Source of the DNA: Apostichopus japonicus
Lineage: Eukaryota > Echinodermata > Holothuroidea > Aspidochirotida > Stichopodidae
Assembly (NCBI RefSeq): GCF_037975245.1
Contig: NC_092569.1
Span: 8,552,501-8,616,500 of the forward strand
Length of the DNA stretch: 64,000 nt
Direction of reading: 5' to 3'
A program made the position numbers and the translations under genes. Position 1 is the first letter of the stretch. Each line of letters begins with the position of its first letter. Below the pieces are notes generated by a model. It saw only the letters and a list, made by a program, of their open reading frames with translations, was not told the origin of the DNA and ran no database searches. This document shows, in pieces, positions 1-11,265 of the stretch.

Positions 1-188
1 TTGGCATAGTATGGAGCGCCATCTCTGTTCACCATATCAATCCTAATTTCATATCTCTTTTGATTGGTCAAGATAGAAAGCTTATCATTTCCAAGCCAAA
101 ACTCGTGGTCTAATTCTCCAAAACCTTGTTTGTAGCTGTCCCATCCGAGATAGAAATCCTCGGTTCCATCCACACGACGTTGAAAAAC
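1..188 (-). CDS. Exon of FReD gene: second fibrinogen-related domain, runs off window
   Basis: Starts VFQRRVDGTEDF after an AAAG acceptor and continues through GWDSYKQGFG, EFWLGNDKL, LTNQKRYE and DGAPYYA. It is homologous to the 2616-2880 exon. The sequence is cut by the window start. Confidence 0.8.
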
Positions 189-3100
189 CTTTGTTTAAAT
201 ATTATGTGAATAAGAGGAATACGTTTGTCATGATCAACCATGGCAAAAAAATTAACTAAATTGTCAACATTTTAAGAAACTTTAAAGTTGAAAACGTTGA
301 CTTAAACCAGGGAACTGATAAAGAAAACTTCTTTAAAACATTTTCATTAAAGACATTTTCCTTACGTAGATTGTTCATTCTACTGCAGATATTAGCCTGA
401 AATGAAAATCTGACAAAATCACAAAACGCTTTAAAGGGATTTTTGAAACGTGAGAAAGCAGATACATAGTAAAGGCTTCATTGTGGTTATTTTCCTTAAA
501 GAAAATACATTTCATTATTTTTTTCACTCTAATCATATAATATATTTGCATACTTTACTCGTCGTTTAATATTCTATCTAGAATGGAACAGGATTATTTT
601 GAAATATGGTAACTGTAGTTTAAAGTGCAATCCATTACGAACGATTATCCATTTTTATGTATAGCTTTGTATCAATAACGGTTACTACACTGGTTTGTGA
701 TTTACACTTGTATGTCAAGATGCCTATGCTACTACAATCGACCACAAGGTAAACTCGGTCACTTTTGTACACTGTGTACAAAGGAGCTTTGTAGTGCAAT
801 GTACAGTAATGCATTGTATTTTACCAACGTGCTGCTTAGTGTAAGGTAGTGTATATGTTACAGTACAATGTAGTGTATTATTGAGTGCTCATTGTGGTAC
901 AATATGTAAAGTGTAATTAATACAGTGTTTTACCGATAAAGTGCGATCAATGCGGTTTTAATTAATGAAATGACTTACCGTCCATCCTCCTCCATCAGTC
1001 ATGTTGCAGTAAACCTCAAAGGCCTCGCCGGTCCATCCGGTTGGTTTGATTCTGTATATATCGTTATCCTCGGATCCATCCTCGTATATTTCCTGACAAT
1101 CTTTAGGTGGTCTCGTGCATGTTTCACCGTCTCCTCTGTAGCCACCGGTACAATAACATTGTCTTATGTTGTCCCGGACGTCACAAACTGCGTTAGGACT
1201 GCATGCATATGCTTCATCCCACGTGATCCGCCCGTTGGTACAAACACCTTTTCTTGTACATCCAGGGTTCACGTAAGAGCCACCTTCCTGAAACACAAAA
1301 TTATTCTTTACTTTAATTTTTACAGATTATATTTAACCCTGATGTTGTGTTTATTATCATCCATGGTAAATACTGTTTTGTATTGTAATGTCTCTTAGTA
1401 AGCACTAAAATTCACTACGCGGAGTATTCCTATAACTGTATAGTTAAATGAAATGAAAACTAATTCATATTGGAGTTTAATTGCACTTATATTGCAGTCA
1501 TTACAACAGACAGTATTTACAGTGACTGGTAACATGGTAAAAGTCTGAACTATGCTGTTGTTTGTAGAATAGTTGCTGGAAACTGTCACAGTGCACAGTC
1601 TTTGACATATTCCCGCATATTTGACTGCCCAAAAGTTAGACAAATGAAATTAAAACACAACTTACAGGAATTACTGTTTGTCCCTCTGATTCGTAACATC
1701 CACACTGTTCTTGAGGTACACAGTCTGATCCCTTCATGAAGTAGCCATCGGAACAAACACAGGCTTCGGCTTCATTACAGACCCCATCCTGACACATTTC
1801 TGGAGCATCACAAGTCCGCTGACAGGAGTTACTGCAGTTTATATAGACCATGTTGTAGGGGCAAAGAGTTATAACGTCTGCAGGAATAAATATGTCGGTA
1901 GTTTAAAGGAATGACCTCAAATTGAAACATACCGATGATGTAAATTTTGTTGTGTATGCTAATTGTAATGAACATGCTGTGAAACTAGTGTTAAAAGCCT
2001 AAATTACTACATACTCCATCAGATAAACAAACACATGGCCAGGTGTTAATGTTCTCTAGCGACATGATCATAGATTGCTATTATTCTCAGATAAGCTCTT
2101 AACATACGTGACAACTGTTTACCTGACAAAACTGAATCCATTAGTTGTCAGCCTAAAAGAGAAGTAGTATATTCCTCAAGTTACTGTCTCACATAATAGT
2201 AATGACAATGTCATATGGAAGGTACAAGTTACACTGGTGATTGGTTAACTTGGGCAGATCCACAAAGTAAATAGGAAGGCAGTGTGGTCCATGGTTCGTT
2301 AAAGTTGATTACCATGTAGGGGAATCTGCGGACACTCTCCCAGAAAAAGACAACATTTCAAGGTTAGATTGCAGATTTAGGCTATATATTATGTCTAACA
2401 TTAGGTCTCTACGTAAGGATGTGCCAATAATTATACTTTTTTTTTGTGGTGTTGAGGGGGGAGGGGTGGGGTTGGGGTCATCCCAAGCCTCTGGTTCCGC
2501 GTATGATATATATTCAAAACTACCAAATATGGTGAACTAAAGGTCATCTGGCCAGATAACTGAGCTAAGGGGAACAATAATAAGGATTTTAAGCAGAAAT
2601 GTTGATATAACTTACCTGTTCTTCCAGAATACTGTCCGAGACTGAACAACTTGAAGTTGCTGAACGCATCACTAATGCGGAAGTTATCGTAAGATACCCG
2701 GATTAAGGAACCATTTGATGACGTCATCTCAATCACCAATTGATACTTCTTTTGATTGGTCAAGTGAGAAATCTTCTCATTACCGAGCCAGAATTCCTGA
2801 GATAAAAAGCCAAAGCCAGACTTGTAGCTGTCCCAGTCACGGCTGAAGTCGATGGAACCGTCAATGCGACGTTGTATTACCTAACAGTGTAAATGATTTA
2901 GGAAATGAATTCAAAGAACTTGATGTGTTTATTGTGAAATATACGTCACTAGAAACCATTCTTTTGGCAAAGATAGTCTACTACCTAATATAAGGATATG
3001 CACACCAGGTGCGTATCCAGGGGGGGGGCGTTGGGGGCGCGCGCCCCCCGGGTAAGAAAAAGAGGAGAGGAAAAAAAGAGAAGAAAAAAAGGAAAAAAGA

Positions 3101-5777
3101 GGGGAAAAAGAGGAGGAGGAAGGAAGGGAAAAGAAAAAGAAGAGGAGAAAAAAGAGGAGGGAGTAGAATAAATATGCCAAGACACCGGGAAGAGAAAGAA
3201 GAACAGTGACATCATTACAGCGCTGATCCCTATTATATACACAGGGTAGCCAGTGACGGATCGAAGATGTCGGAAGGGGCGGGCGCATCACCCTACCCCT
3301 TTCACCGACAACTCCATTTTTGACGTTTCCATTTCTCCTCTCTCACTAATGTATATATATATATACTATATATGGTCTACCATAACGCGTGTGTGTGTGT
3401 GTATGGACGCCTTAAACCATTGTGCTATGAAACCAACTGTGGCTGGTCGGAGTCGTCGGAGAACATGACGCATTTCGGGAAGGGGGCGACCGCCCCCCTA
3501 GCATATTTTTTTTTATGATATCGCTAGTAAATTCAAAATAGAAAATGCTTAGATGCAGCTTACAAGGCAGTGGAAGTGTCATATCCAGCGATCTGGGAGG
3601 CATTTTCAGCCAAAATTTTCTTGTACGCTTCGCGCCAACTCGTGGTGGCGCTACGCTTAGATAGTTTACCTACAGGCTTCGCCCCTCCCTTGCAAAGTAT
3701 TCGCTACTTTGTAAACCACACAGCAGATATTACATCATATATCAGTGAGCATGAAAATCGAGGTTCCAGGATGAACAGCCTCAAAACTGTCGATGTGTGT
3801 AGTCATAGTAACCCATTTGATTTTGGGGACTGTAACGACTTTACCCGAAAAATATAACCTAAATTTACACGTTAATATCAATATCATATAAGTAAGCATC
3901 GGTTATTACCTCGCATGTCATTGTGTACCGTACGGTTCGTGGAAATTGCGCAGTATACCGCGGGATGCTGTAAACAACGAAATGTCTTATGTAGATGGAG
4001 AAAAAGCATGGAGGTCCAATTATGTCAAATTCTCTTTTACATTAGTAATGTCGAATTAGTCGGCCAAGCTTACAACTTTATTTTAATTATCAAGGAGATA
4101 TTTTTTCAACTATTCATTTCCTTTAGCTACATCATTGCAATTTATTTTTCTTTCAGTAGGAGCCCCTGCCTCCTACGCCTATGTGTGTATTGTTCGGTTG
4201 AAGGAAATATCTGGTATTTTTTTCATTTCCTTCAACCAAGTTTAATAATAGCCGTTAAGAGGTTTTAATATTTCTACACCAATAAATTAGTGCGTCTGAA
4301 TTTTCGAAAATTTCCTGACCAACATTCTTCATCATACTTCCCTCTACTAGTGTAATTTTGACCGGTCTGTTAGGGGTTGAAGGAGGTTTTTCTATATTGG
4401 TTGTCCATAGATGACATAGATGCAACATTATGGGTATGTTTTGAAGTGAGTTTATTCACGAGAAATCTCAATTTTCAAATTCTGAACAAATAATGGGCTG
4501 AAAACCTTGAAAAGTGGGGCTGTCGGGTATTGTGGACCGCGACGAAGGATCACCTACAAAAGCAATGATCCACATGAGATGCGATCAGGTCGAACATGAT
4601 ACAGTATGTGACTGGTGAAAATCTTCAATAAGGTTATGGATGGAAAAAAAAACTATTGGGAAATACTTGGTTCTCAGGTAAAAGTGTACATCTGGTTGGT
4701 CATTTTCAAGCCCGAGAAGTGCCATTTCCGGTGATCTGGGGGGTATCAAAACCAGAAATTTTCTTGTACGCTGCGCGCCAACCGATGGTGGCGCTCCGCT
4801 TAGATAGTAATTCGCGCCCCCCGGGTTAGAATATCCTGGATACGCGCTTGCACACTGTTTGTTATGTCAGTGCGCATCTACATATTGTGGTATCACCCGG
4901 AGAGTTTACCCGGAGAAATGGGGAAATAATAGGGAGATGGAAAAGAGTAAAAGAATAAGAGCAAAAGAAACATGTTAAATAAACACACTGTTGAGACCTA
5001 CCGTCCATCCACCAGAACTGCCTGTGTTATCACAGTAAACCTCAAAAGGCTCTAGATAGCCATCTGGTTTGATCGTGAAGACACCAGTAGAGTTATGAGA
5101 TGAACATTGCTCCTGGACTTCTCTGCAATCTCTCGGGTAATTCGATTGTTGGTAGAAGAAAAACGACGAACCTAGTATGTCCAAGAAAGTAAATTGGTTA
5201 GCTTTTGTGAGTTGATTAACAGTGGAGTTTAAAGAAAATGTATTGTCATTTCCAAATAGTATGCGATGAATCTAAATATTAACGTTTTCTAATATTAATA
5301 TATTTATGACGCTGTATTAACTGTTTTAGCTGATACCTAACTTATCATTGGAAGTACACCAAACTTTCGAATCAAACGAAAACGAAAAGTATATTTGTTT
5401 AAAATTTTTAACAAGAATGATCACCGAATGTTAATAACGATTGCTAAGGAAGTAACATCATAATTATAACATAAATCCATGTATTTAAACAATTCTAATG
5501 ATATTTAATCATGACGTTGTATCTGAAGACTTCATTTACATACAATTAAAAGCCTGCAAAGTTAACTTACCTAAACTAATATCACTGAATGTTAATAACG
5601 ACTGATTAGGAATAAGCATCATAATTATAACGTTAATCCACATATTCGAATAATTGTTATGTTATTTATTCATGACGTCATATTTTGATGACTCATTTAC
5701 ATAAGATTAGAGGCCTGCAAAGTTCACTTACCTACACTATTATCACCAGTGACGTCATTGATTGTCTGTAGAGCATT
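1..5777 (-). CDS. Fibrinogen-related / TIL / EGF-like protein, partial (six exons)
   Basis: Multi-exon gene read on the minus strand, with exons 5777-5732, 5171-5002, 2880-2616, 1877-1666, 1287-979 and 188-1. The last runs off the window and the true start is not seen. Every junction has GT/AG and matching phase (0/1, 1/0, 0/1, 1/0, 0/0). Domain order: a linker, the first half of a fibrinogen-related domain (FReD), a TIL cysteine-rich domain, an EGF-like domain, then the start of a second FReD. FReDs in invertebrates are usually secreted, glycan-binding recognition domains; this role is inferred. The first FReD stops mid-domain at a normal FReD exon border, and I find no exon for its C-terminal half (calcium site and binding pocket) between 1877 and 2616. 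It could instead be two genes or a decayed copy; only transcripts would tell. Confidence 0.75.
979..1287 (-). CDS. Exon of FReD gene: EGF-like domain and start of second FReD
   Basis: 309-nt, phase 0/0 exon. It starts EGGSYVNPGC, has an EGF-like core (CSPNAVC, CYCTGGYRGDGETC) and then opens a FReD (DCQEIYEDG, IYRIKP, FEVYCNMTDGGGWT). It ends at GGWT exactly as the 5002 exon does, so the two FReD exon pairs look like an internal duplication. Confidence 0.8.
1666..1877 (-). CDS. Exon of FReD gene: TIL cysteine-rich domain
   Basis: 212-nt exon with acceptor CCTGCAG and a GTAAGT donor. It starts LCPYN and has the TIL cysteine pattern (CSNSCQRTC, CQDGVC, CVCSDGY, GSDCVPQEQCGC). Phase 1 in fits the 2616 exon; phase 0 out fits the EGF exon. 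Confidence 0.75.
2616..2880 (-). CDS. Exon of FReD gene: middle of first fibrinogen-related domain
   Basis: 265-nt exon starting VIQRRIDGS and running through WDSYKSGFG, EFWLGNEKI and LTNQKKY to YDNFRIS and the GQYSGRT motif, then a GTAAGT donor in phase 1. This is the central FReD segment. The expected next segment (calcium-binding and binding-pocket residues) was not found downstream; the next in-phase exon is the TIL exon. Confidence 0.85.
3006..4850. mobile_element. Nest of MITE-like DNA transposons in an FReD intron
   Basis: The outer ends CAGGTGCGTATCCAGG (3006) and CCTGGATACGCGCTTG (to 4850) are inverted repeats matching at 14 of 16 bases. G- and C-runs lie just inside both ends. A segment at 3577-3670 recurs at 4713-4815 in the same orientation, and a separate MITE sits at 3804-4183. 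The target duplication of the outer element is unclear because GCACAC occurs at both borders. Confidence 0.55.
3804..4183. mobile_element. hAT-like MITE, relative of the element at 43290
   Basis: Shares with the 43290 element the left segment (CATAG, then ATTTGATTTTGGGG, ACTGTAACGACTT and CCGAAAAATATAACC) and the right end CTCCTACGCCTATG. Flanks are TGTGTAGT (3796-3803) and TGTGTATT (4184-4191), a 7/8 match expected of an old 8-bp target duplication. Confidence 0.6.
5002..5171 (-). CDS. Exon of FReD gene: start of first fibrinogen-related domain
   Basis: 170-nt exon ending at GGWT with a GTAGGT donor. The motifs YPRDCREV, FTIKPDG, FEVYCDN and GGWT are the classical opening of a FReD. Phase 0 at the 3' end, the same as the matching exon of the second FReD at 979. 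Confidence 0.8.
5413..5735. repeat. Diverged tandem repeat (about 160 bp) containing a pseudo-exon
   Basis: Blocks starting near 5420 and 5580 share the order 'gaatgttaataacga', a cATAATTATAAC segment, an ATGACGT segment and 'gcctgcaaagtt', followed by an ACTTACCTA splice-donor motif (minus strand). The last block abuts the real exon at 5732-5777. Near 5565-5590 there is a decayed copy of the exon 3' end and donor. Confidence 0.6.
5732..5777 (-). CDS. Exon of FReD gene: short linker exon
   Basis: 46-nt exon between a good acceptor (ending ACAG) and a GTAAGT donor, phase 0 in and 1 out. It encodes about 15 polar residues (NALQTINDVTGDNSV) and joins in phase with the next exon at 5171. Decayed copies of this region lie next to it at 5413-5735. 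Confidence 0.55.
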
Positions 5778-6874
5778 CTGTCAAATGAAAATTAATAAAA
5801 AATGTAACGGCGCAGTTAAATGGCAAATTTACTTTTTCATGTGTAACTGAGGTTATGTATACTTTACTCACTATTTTAAAATGACTGATATACTGCAGCA
5901 CAGGGGTGGTAAAAGTGTGTGTATTGGGAGGGGTGGGGCTGGCTTGGTGACAATAACTTCGTGCCTATCCCGCATATATTGGCACCACTTATTGCTACAT
6001 GAGAAAAAATCTGGGAGTTGAGTAGGTTGGTTGAACAAGTTGGAACTTTCTAGTTCACAGTGTAACAATGTAATAACCCCAGAGACGGTACTTAACCATG
6101 CTATTCTTTCGAATTGTAAATTCTTTTAACAAATGTTTATCCATTTACCTTCAATTATTAAACTTTCTTTTGATATCAAATACCCAAACTTAACGGAGAG
6201 TATAACATTTGAAACGAATGATTATTCAGCGACAGTACTATCACCCTAATAAACATAGATATAAGTGACGTTGTGTAAAATAAACAAATTTATTTCGCAT
6301 ATTTGATGTTAAAGCGTTACAAAGCCATTAGATGAACACGTCTAGGAAGAGGCAATTACTCTAACGTAGATATTCCATCTAGTACTTTGATATATATCTA
6401 TGCCTCTTAAACATACACGAAGTATCATTTAACTATAATATCCTGGTTGGCACAAATATAACAAACATAGTGCACAACGAAAATCACTTTGGGGAAGTTG
6501 TGACAAAAAAACGCAATACCTGCATTGGCAGTAAATATAGTCACGAAAAACAATATTTTTAATTTGAGGGAAAATAGACCATGACAAGATTTTCCATGTT
6601 GATTTTTTACATGTTATATTTCAAACTGTGTTTATTTGAGATAGCAGTCACAAATAAGAAAAAAATCCACAAAAAATATTGAGCTGTGAGAAACTAGATC
6701 GTGTAAGTACTTACTGTATCTTGGAGCATTTGTAATTATAGAGCTCATTGAAGTAACAAACTTTATCAGAAGAGAACGAGGCGGCTGAGTAGAGTATGTT
6801 TCTGATTACATCAACATTACAATGAGAACCCTAAATAAGCAAACAGGTCGCGACATGGGTAGACAATATTGTAT
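5778..6874. other. Stretch with no recognised gene
   Basis: AT-rich. It may hold 5' exons of the minus-strand FReD gene, but I could not place any with a matching phase; the best exon-like block, near 6717-6765, fails in the required frame. Confidence 0.3.
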
Positions 6875-6882
6875 ATAGTATT

Positions 6883-7500
6883 CAGGGCCGTCTTAAGAGA
6901 TCACCGGGCCCTGGGCCCGGCAATGGAGCGGGGCCCCTCAATCAAGTGAGTTCGAAAAAGTTGCGTGAAAAATTGACATCCTTGACAATCGCTCAAGCAT
7001 AGACATGCCTGCATTTACCACCCCTCCCTAAAGCTGAATAACATACGTGATATATCTAAAAGCTGAAATACAGAGTTATCTTCCAGTTGCCCTCCAGGCT
7101 CCATCCCTTCCCTAACAATACTGGACTCACCATTTGTAACACCCTTGTGTTGAGTCTTTCAACTGGGGGAACTAACGGAACTTGCGGCATTTCTTGATCG
7201 TAAACTGTTGTATGATTGGCTGAAAGTCAATCTTTTTGAGGTGTTTTGAGGTGTTGTAAGCCTTCGGGGCATAGTATATTCCAGGGTTGCCAACTCAGAT
7301 TCGAATATTTAATGTCAAACTCTCAAGTGTTTCACCAACTCTCGTCACAAGTTGTCAAGTATCGAATTCAATCAGGCATAATGGCCTATTCAATCAGTTT
7401 TGCTCCCAGATTAAGACATGGGGTTACTACGATTGCGGGGCCCCTGACATCGCGGAGCCCTGGGCCAGGGCCCAGTGGGCCATGCATTAAGACGGCCCTG
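6883..7500. mobile_element. hAT-like MITE, 618 bp, perfect 8-bp target duplication
   Basis: Ends are CAGGGCCGTCTTAA and its exact reverse complement (14 bp). The flanking direct repeat ATAGTATT occurs at 6875-6882 and 7501-7508. GGGCCC-rich subterminal sequence lies at both ends. There is no transposase-like reading frame. CA..TG ends with an 8-bp duplication are typical of the hAT superfamily. Confidence 0.9.
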
Positions 7501-7508
7501 ATAGTATT

Positions 7509-9694
7509 CGATGTATGAGGCAACTGCCTCCGTGATCTCATCATTTTAGTTACAAAACTGCAACCACTTAGAAAAATATTTTAGCTTCAAATCACCAAGG
7601 CCTAGAGACACAAGTTAGTTACATAACCACCACTGCCTAGAGACAGACTTTAGTTACAAAACATCCATGGCCCAGAGACACAATTTAGTCACAAAACCAC
7701 CATGGTCTAGAAACATGCTATCATTTGTTTCCCAATAAATATTCAGCTGTATGAATTTAAAATAAAATTGTGTTAACAATTTGAAGATACACAGTCATCA
7801 TCATTTCCGCGGTAGAAATGTTTTTCAAGAAAGATTAAAAGAAGTATTATTTTCTGGGCGACGGGGAGAATCCTACATCCTTTTATTTACTTTTGTTTGT
7901 GTATCTGAGAATAACACTATCAGGGATGTCACCATGACAAAGAAGTTAAGAATTTGTTCCCTTTTTGTTGATGATGCAAACACTATTAACTAATCAAACA
8001 GGAAAATCTAATTCTTGAACAAATAATTATTATACCTTCCTGGTAAACAATGATTGGATGGGAATATCCTGATTTTTCTCCAAACTAGTGAGTTTTGTCA
8101 TTCTATAAGATCTTAGTTTGCAAAAATTTTACAGTGGGGAAATATTGAAATAAATTGGAACAAATCATTTCAACTTATTTCTACACGTTTCAAGCGTTTA
8201 AATTTAACATTTACCAAACATATACGCCATGCCCAAAATTAAAGAAGACTTTATTTGATAAAAACAAAATTTAAAATTAAAAGATGTTAATGTAGTTCTA
8301 TAGAATGTTTCAAATTACGTACCTATGAATTAATACCAAAGTATGTAACTACAATTTTTGTTTGAAAACATGATAAAACATACATAGCAACCGCTGGATT
8401 TTCCGATGCAGAGTTTTGTAACAGAGACTTGGCAACAAGTGGGTGATAATTTTCTGTGTTACGAGGTAGAAAATACACTGCAAACAAAATCTCTGTTTTC
8501 ATGGTGGCGGAGGAGGGGGAGTACTTTAATATTGAGTTATATTTCACTATTTTTAAATGATAATATCCCCGGTTTTGTTCCAGACTTGTGAATTATTTCA
8601 CTCTGTAAGAGATCGATTTAAAAAAAAAATACTCGCAGAGCGGAAATGACTGAATGAAATTCTACCAGATACTTTGATTTAGTGTTATACGGTGCAAGCA
8701 GACATTACCAACAAAAGCATAAAAGTAATAAACAAAAACATGTGTTTTAACATGTGTTCCGTGAAATAAGCTTCGACCGATATACTGCAGTGCCTAAACT
8801 TAACCAATTGAATTGATTTCATGATTAAAGAAATAGTATACAAATGCGGGTTATTACTAATATACTGTCAAATATTTTCGTCCTTAAAGTAAACGTCACA
8901 ATTTCTGGCATCGGAATGCTTCTAATAGTTATAATTCAGCAAACTGTTTACGTCCGTACAGCGAAATGTAAAGAAAATGTAAATAAAATGAAACTTAATT
9001 AATACTGATACAACAGTAACTACAGGCTCAGCTCCTAGGCAAGAAAACATGAGATGTGAAACAGAATTGCTAGTGTAGTCTTTCGACCGATTGAAAGGTT
9101 TAAATAAACTTATATTATATTACACGTTGATCCGTTACCATGCCCTTCTACAGAGCAAAATGAATTCAAACTAACGAAACACGATTTTTTTTTCTAGTTG
9201 TGTATAAGAAATTATGATTTGCAATTTTTCAACATTTACGACAGATAACAGTTAAACATGATCAGACAAAACCCCATTAGAATATTTGTCACTACTTTGG
9301 ACAATGCACGAATATGATAGATGCCGTTTATTTTCAACATACTTTTCTAGTCCTTACAAAATGTTGTTTGCGACTTGATTGTTTCTTCCTCTAACCATTA
9401 AAAATACTTTTATCTTAACTATGGATCCCAGCAAGGAGAGATTATATTCACGTTTTTATTACACAATCAAACAGGAAATATGGAGAAAAAGTGTATGTTC
9501 TATATGAATCATACACTCCCAACTCCCAAATCCAGGTTTCCAGAACAGAGATCGAAAATGGATTGCTTTTTAAACTTGCTTTTTGGAACTTTTTAAAAAC
9601 AAGAAACTGATTTCAATTTCATTGTGATGTAAATAATCAGAGATAAAATGAACTATTTATTCCGATAAAGAAAGTTTGGACATGTCAGAGCCTC
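7509..9694. other. Stretch with no recognised gene
   Basis: About three loose copies of a unit near 40 bp containing 'ccatggcccagagacac' lie at 7595-7715. Diverged similarity is visible between about 8030-8150 and 8550-8650. I see nothing else that can be supported. Confidence 0.3.
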
Positions 9695-11265
9695 ACACAG
9701 GTATATCTTACGTTAACTAGCAGGTCTAGGTAGCACGTCACTAATTTAATTTGGCTCTATAGGTTCCTATGGTTCGAACATTTTGAAAGTGAATCAAGAG
9801 GTAAGAAACACAATAGTAAGATGATGAGATGTGATAGCTTTTGATAATTGGCATATCATTTACAACTGGAAGTTTTTACTAAATTTAAATGGCTTAAAGC
9901 GTTTACTAATTAAATTTAAGTAGAATAGAGATTACAGTTTGAGTCAGTGATATCATTAAACATATGATTATTTGCTAAGCTCCACGATCGTAAATGATAT
10001 TAAATAAAACATTTAAAAAACGTTGTGTTAATAACACTAATGTATACGGGGGATTCAATAGCTTGCTATTTTTAAATCATTTGTTTGACGCTTTCCTATA
10101 ACCTTTGCATTTTTTTTTATTCTCTTTTAAATATAATTGACTAAATTTTCAGTTAGCACTAAACATGACGTCAAAATTACTTTCATCGACTACGTTGTTG
10201 CGCCAAACTGTTATTATACGATTTATCGTTTAAACGAATAAATTTAGAAAGAAAGTGACATAATACAGTTTGGAGATATAACACGATTTAATAAAAGTCT
10301 GTTTGTAAACTTGACAAAAAACTTTTGATGATAAAGACGCTACACATATAAGATTTAGTAACGCGGAAATTAAATGCTTTGATAATATTCTAGACAATAA
10401 AATTGTTAATGCAAAGATACTTTGTTCCTTGTTTGACTTTTTTTCAATTGTAATCTTAAAAGGCAGCATATTTCATTAAAATAAATTATCGTTATGTAAA
10501 CGAATTTTATATTTGAATGAATTGACACAGGTATATCATACTTTAACTAGCAGATCTAGGTATAACGTTACTAATTTAATTTGGCTCTAAATGTTCACAT
10601 GTTTTTAAAATTTTGAAAGTGTAGCAAGCAAGAGGTAAGAAACACAATAGTAAGATGATGATAGGTGATAGCTTTTGATCATTGGCATATTATTTAGAAC
10701 TGAAAGTTGTTAATAAAATTAAATGGCCTAAAGCGTTTACTAATTAAATTTATGTAGAATAGAGATTACAGTTTGAGTCAGTGATATCATAAAACATATG
10801 ATTATTTTGCTAAGCTCCACGATCGTAAATGATATTAAATAAAACATTTAAAATAGTTTGTGTGAATACCACTGTTATATATCGGGGGATGCAATAGCTT
10901 GCTATTTTCAATTAGTTTGTTAGACGCTTTCATATAACTGCTTTTTCCATTCTCTTTAAAATATGCTTGAACGCTAAACATTACGGCAAAATTACTTTCC
11001 ACTAGGATGTTTTACAGTTTGGAGATAAAAACACGATTTATTGAAAGTCAGTTTTGTAAACTTGAATAAAGACGCCACACATATAATATTTAGTAACAAG
11101 GAAATTAAATGCTTTGGTAACATTCTAAACAAACTACTTGTTATGCAAAATAAGTTGTTCTTGTGTGACTTTCCGACTTTTTTTTATTGTTATCTTAAAA
11201 TGCAACATATTTTATTAAAACAAATTATTGTTTTATAAACATGTTTCAGATTTGAATGAATCGAT
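9695..11265. repeat. Large tandem duplication, about 0.8 kb unit, two copies
   Basis: Copy 1 (9695-10524) and copy 2 (10525 to about 11265) begin with the same ACACAGGTATATC and keep the same order of landmarks: AATTTGGCTCTA, GAGGTAAGAAACACAATAG, TCCACGATCGTAAATGATAT, ATAGCTTGCTATTT, CAGTTTGGAGATA and TTTGAATGAAT. Copy 2 is shorter because of internal deletions. There is no coding content. Confidence 0.85.

Noticed and set aside
6717-6765. An upstream exon of the FReD gene
   Set aside because: It has a GTAAGT-type donor on the minus strand but contains a stop in the frame required to join the exon at 5777.
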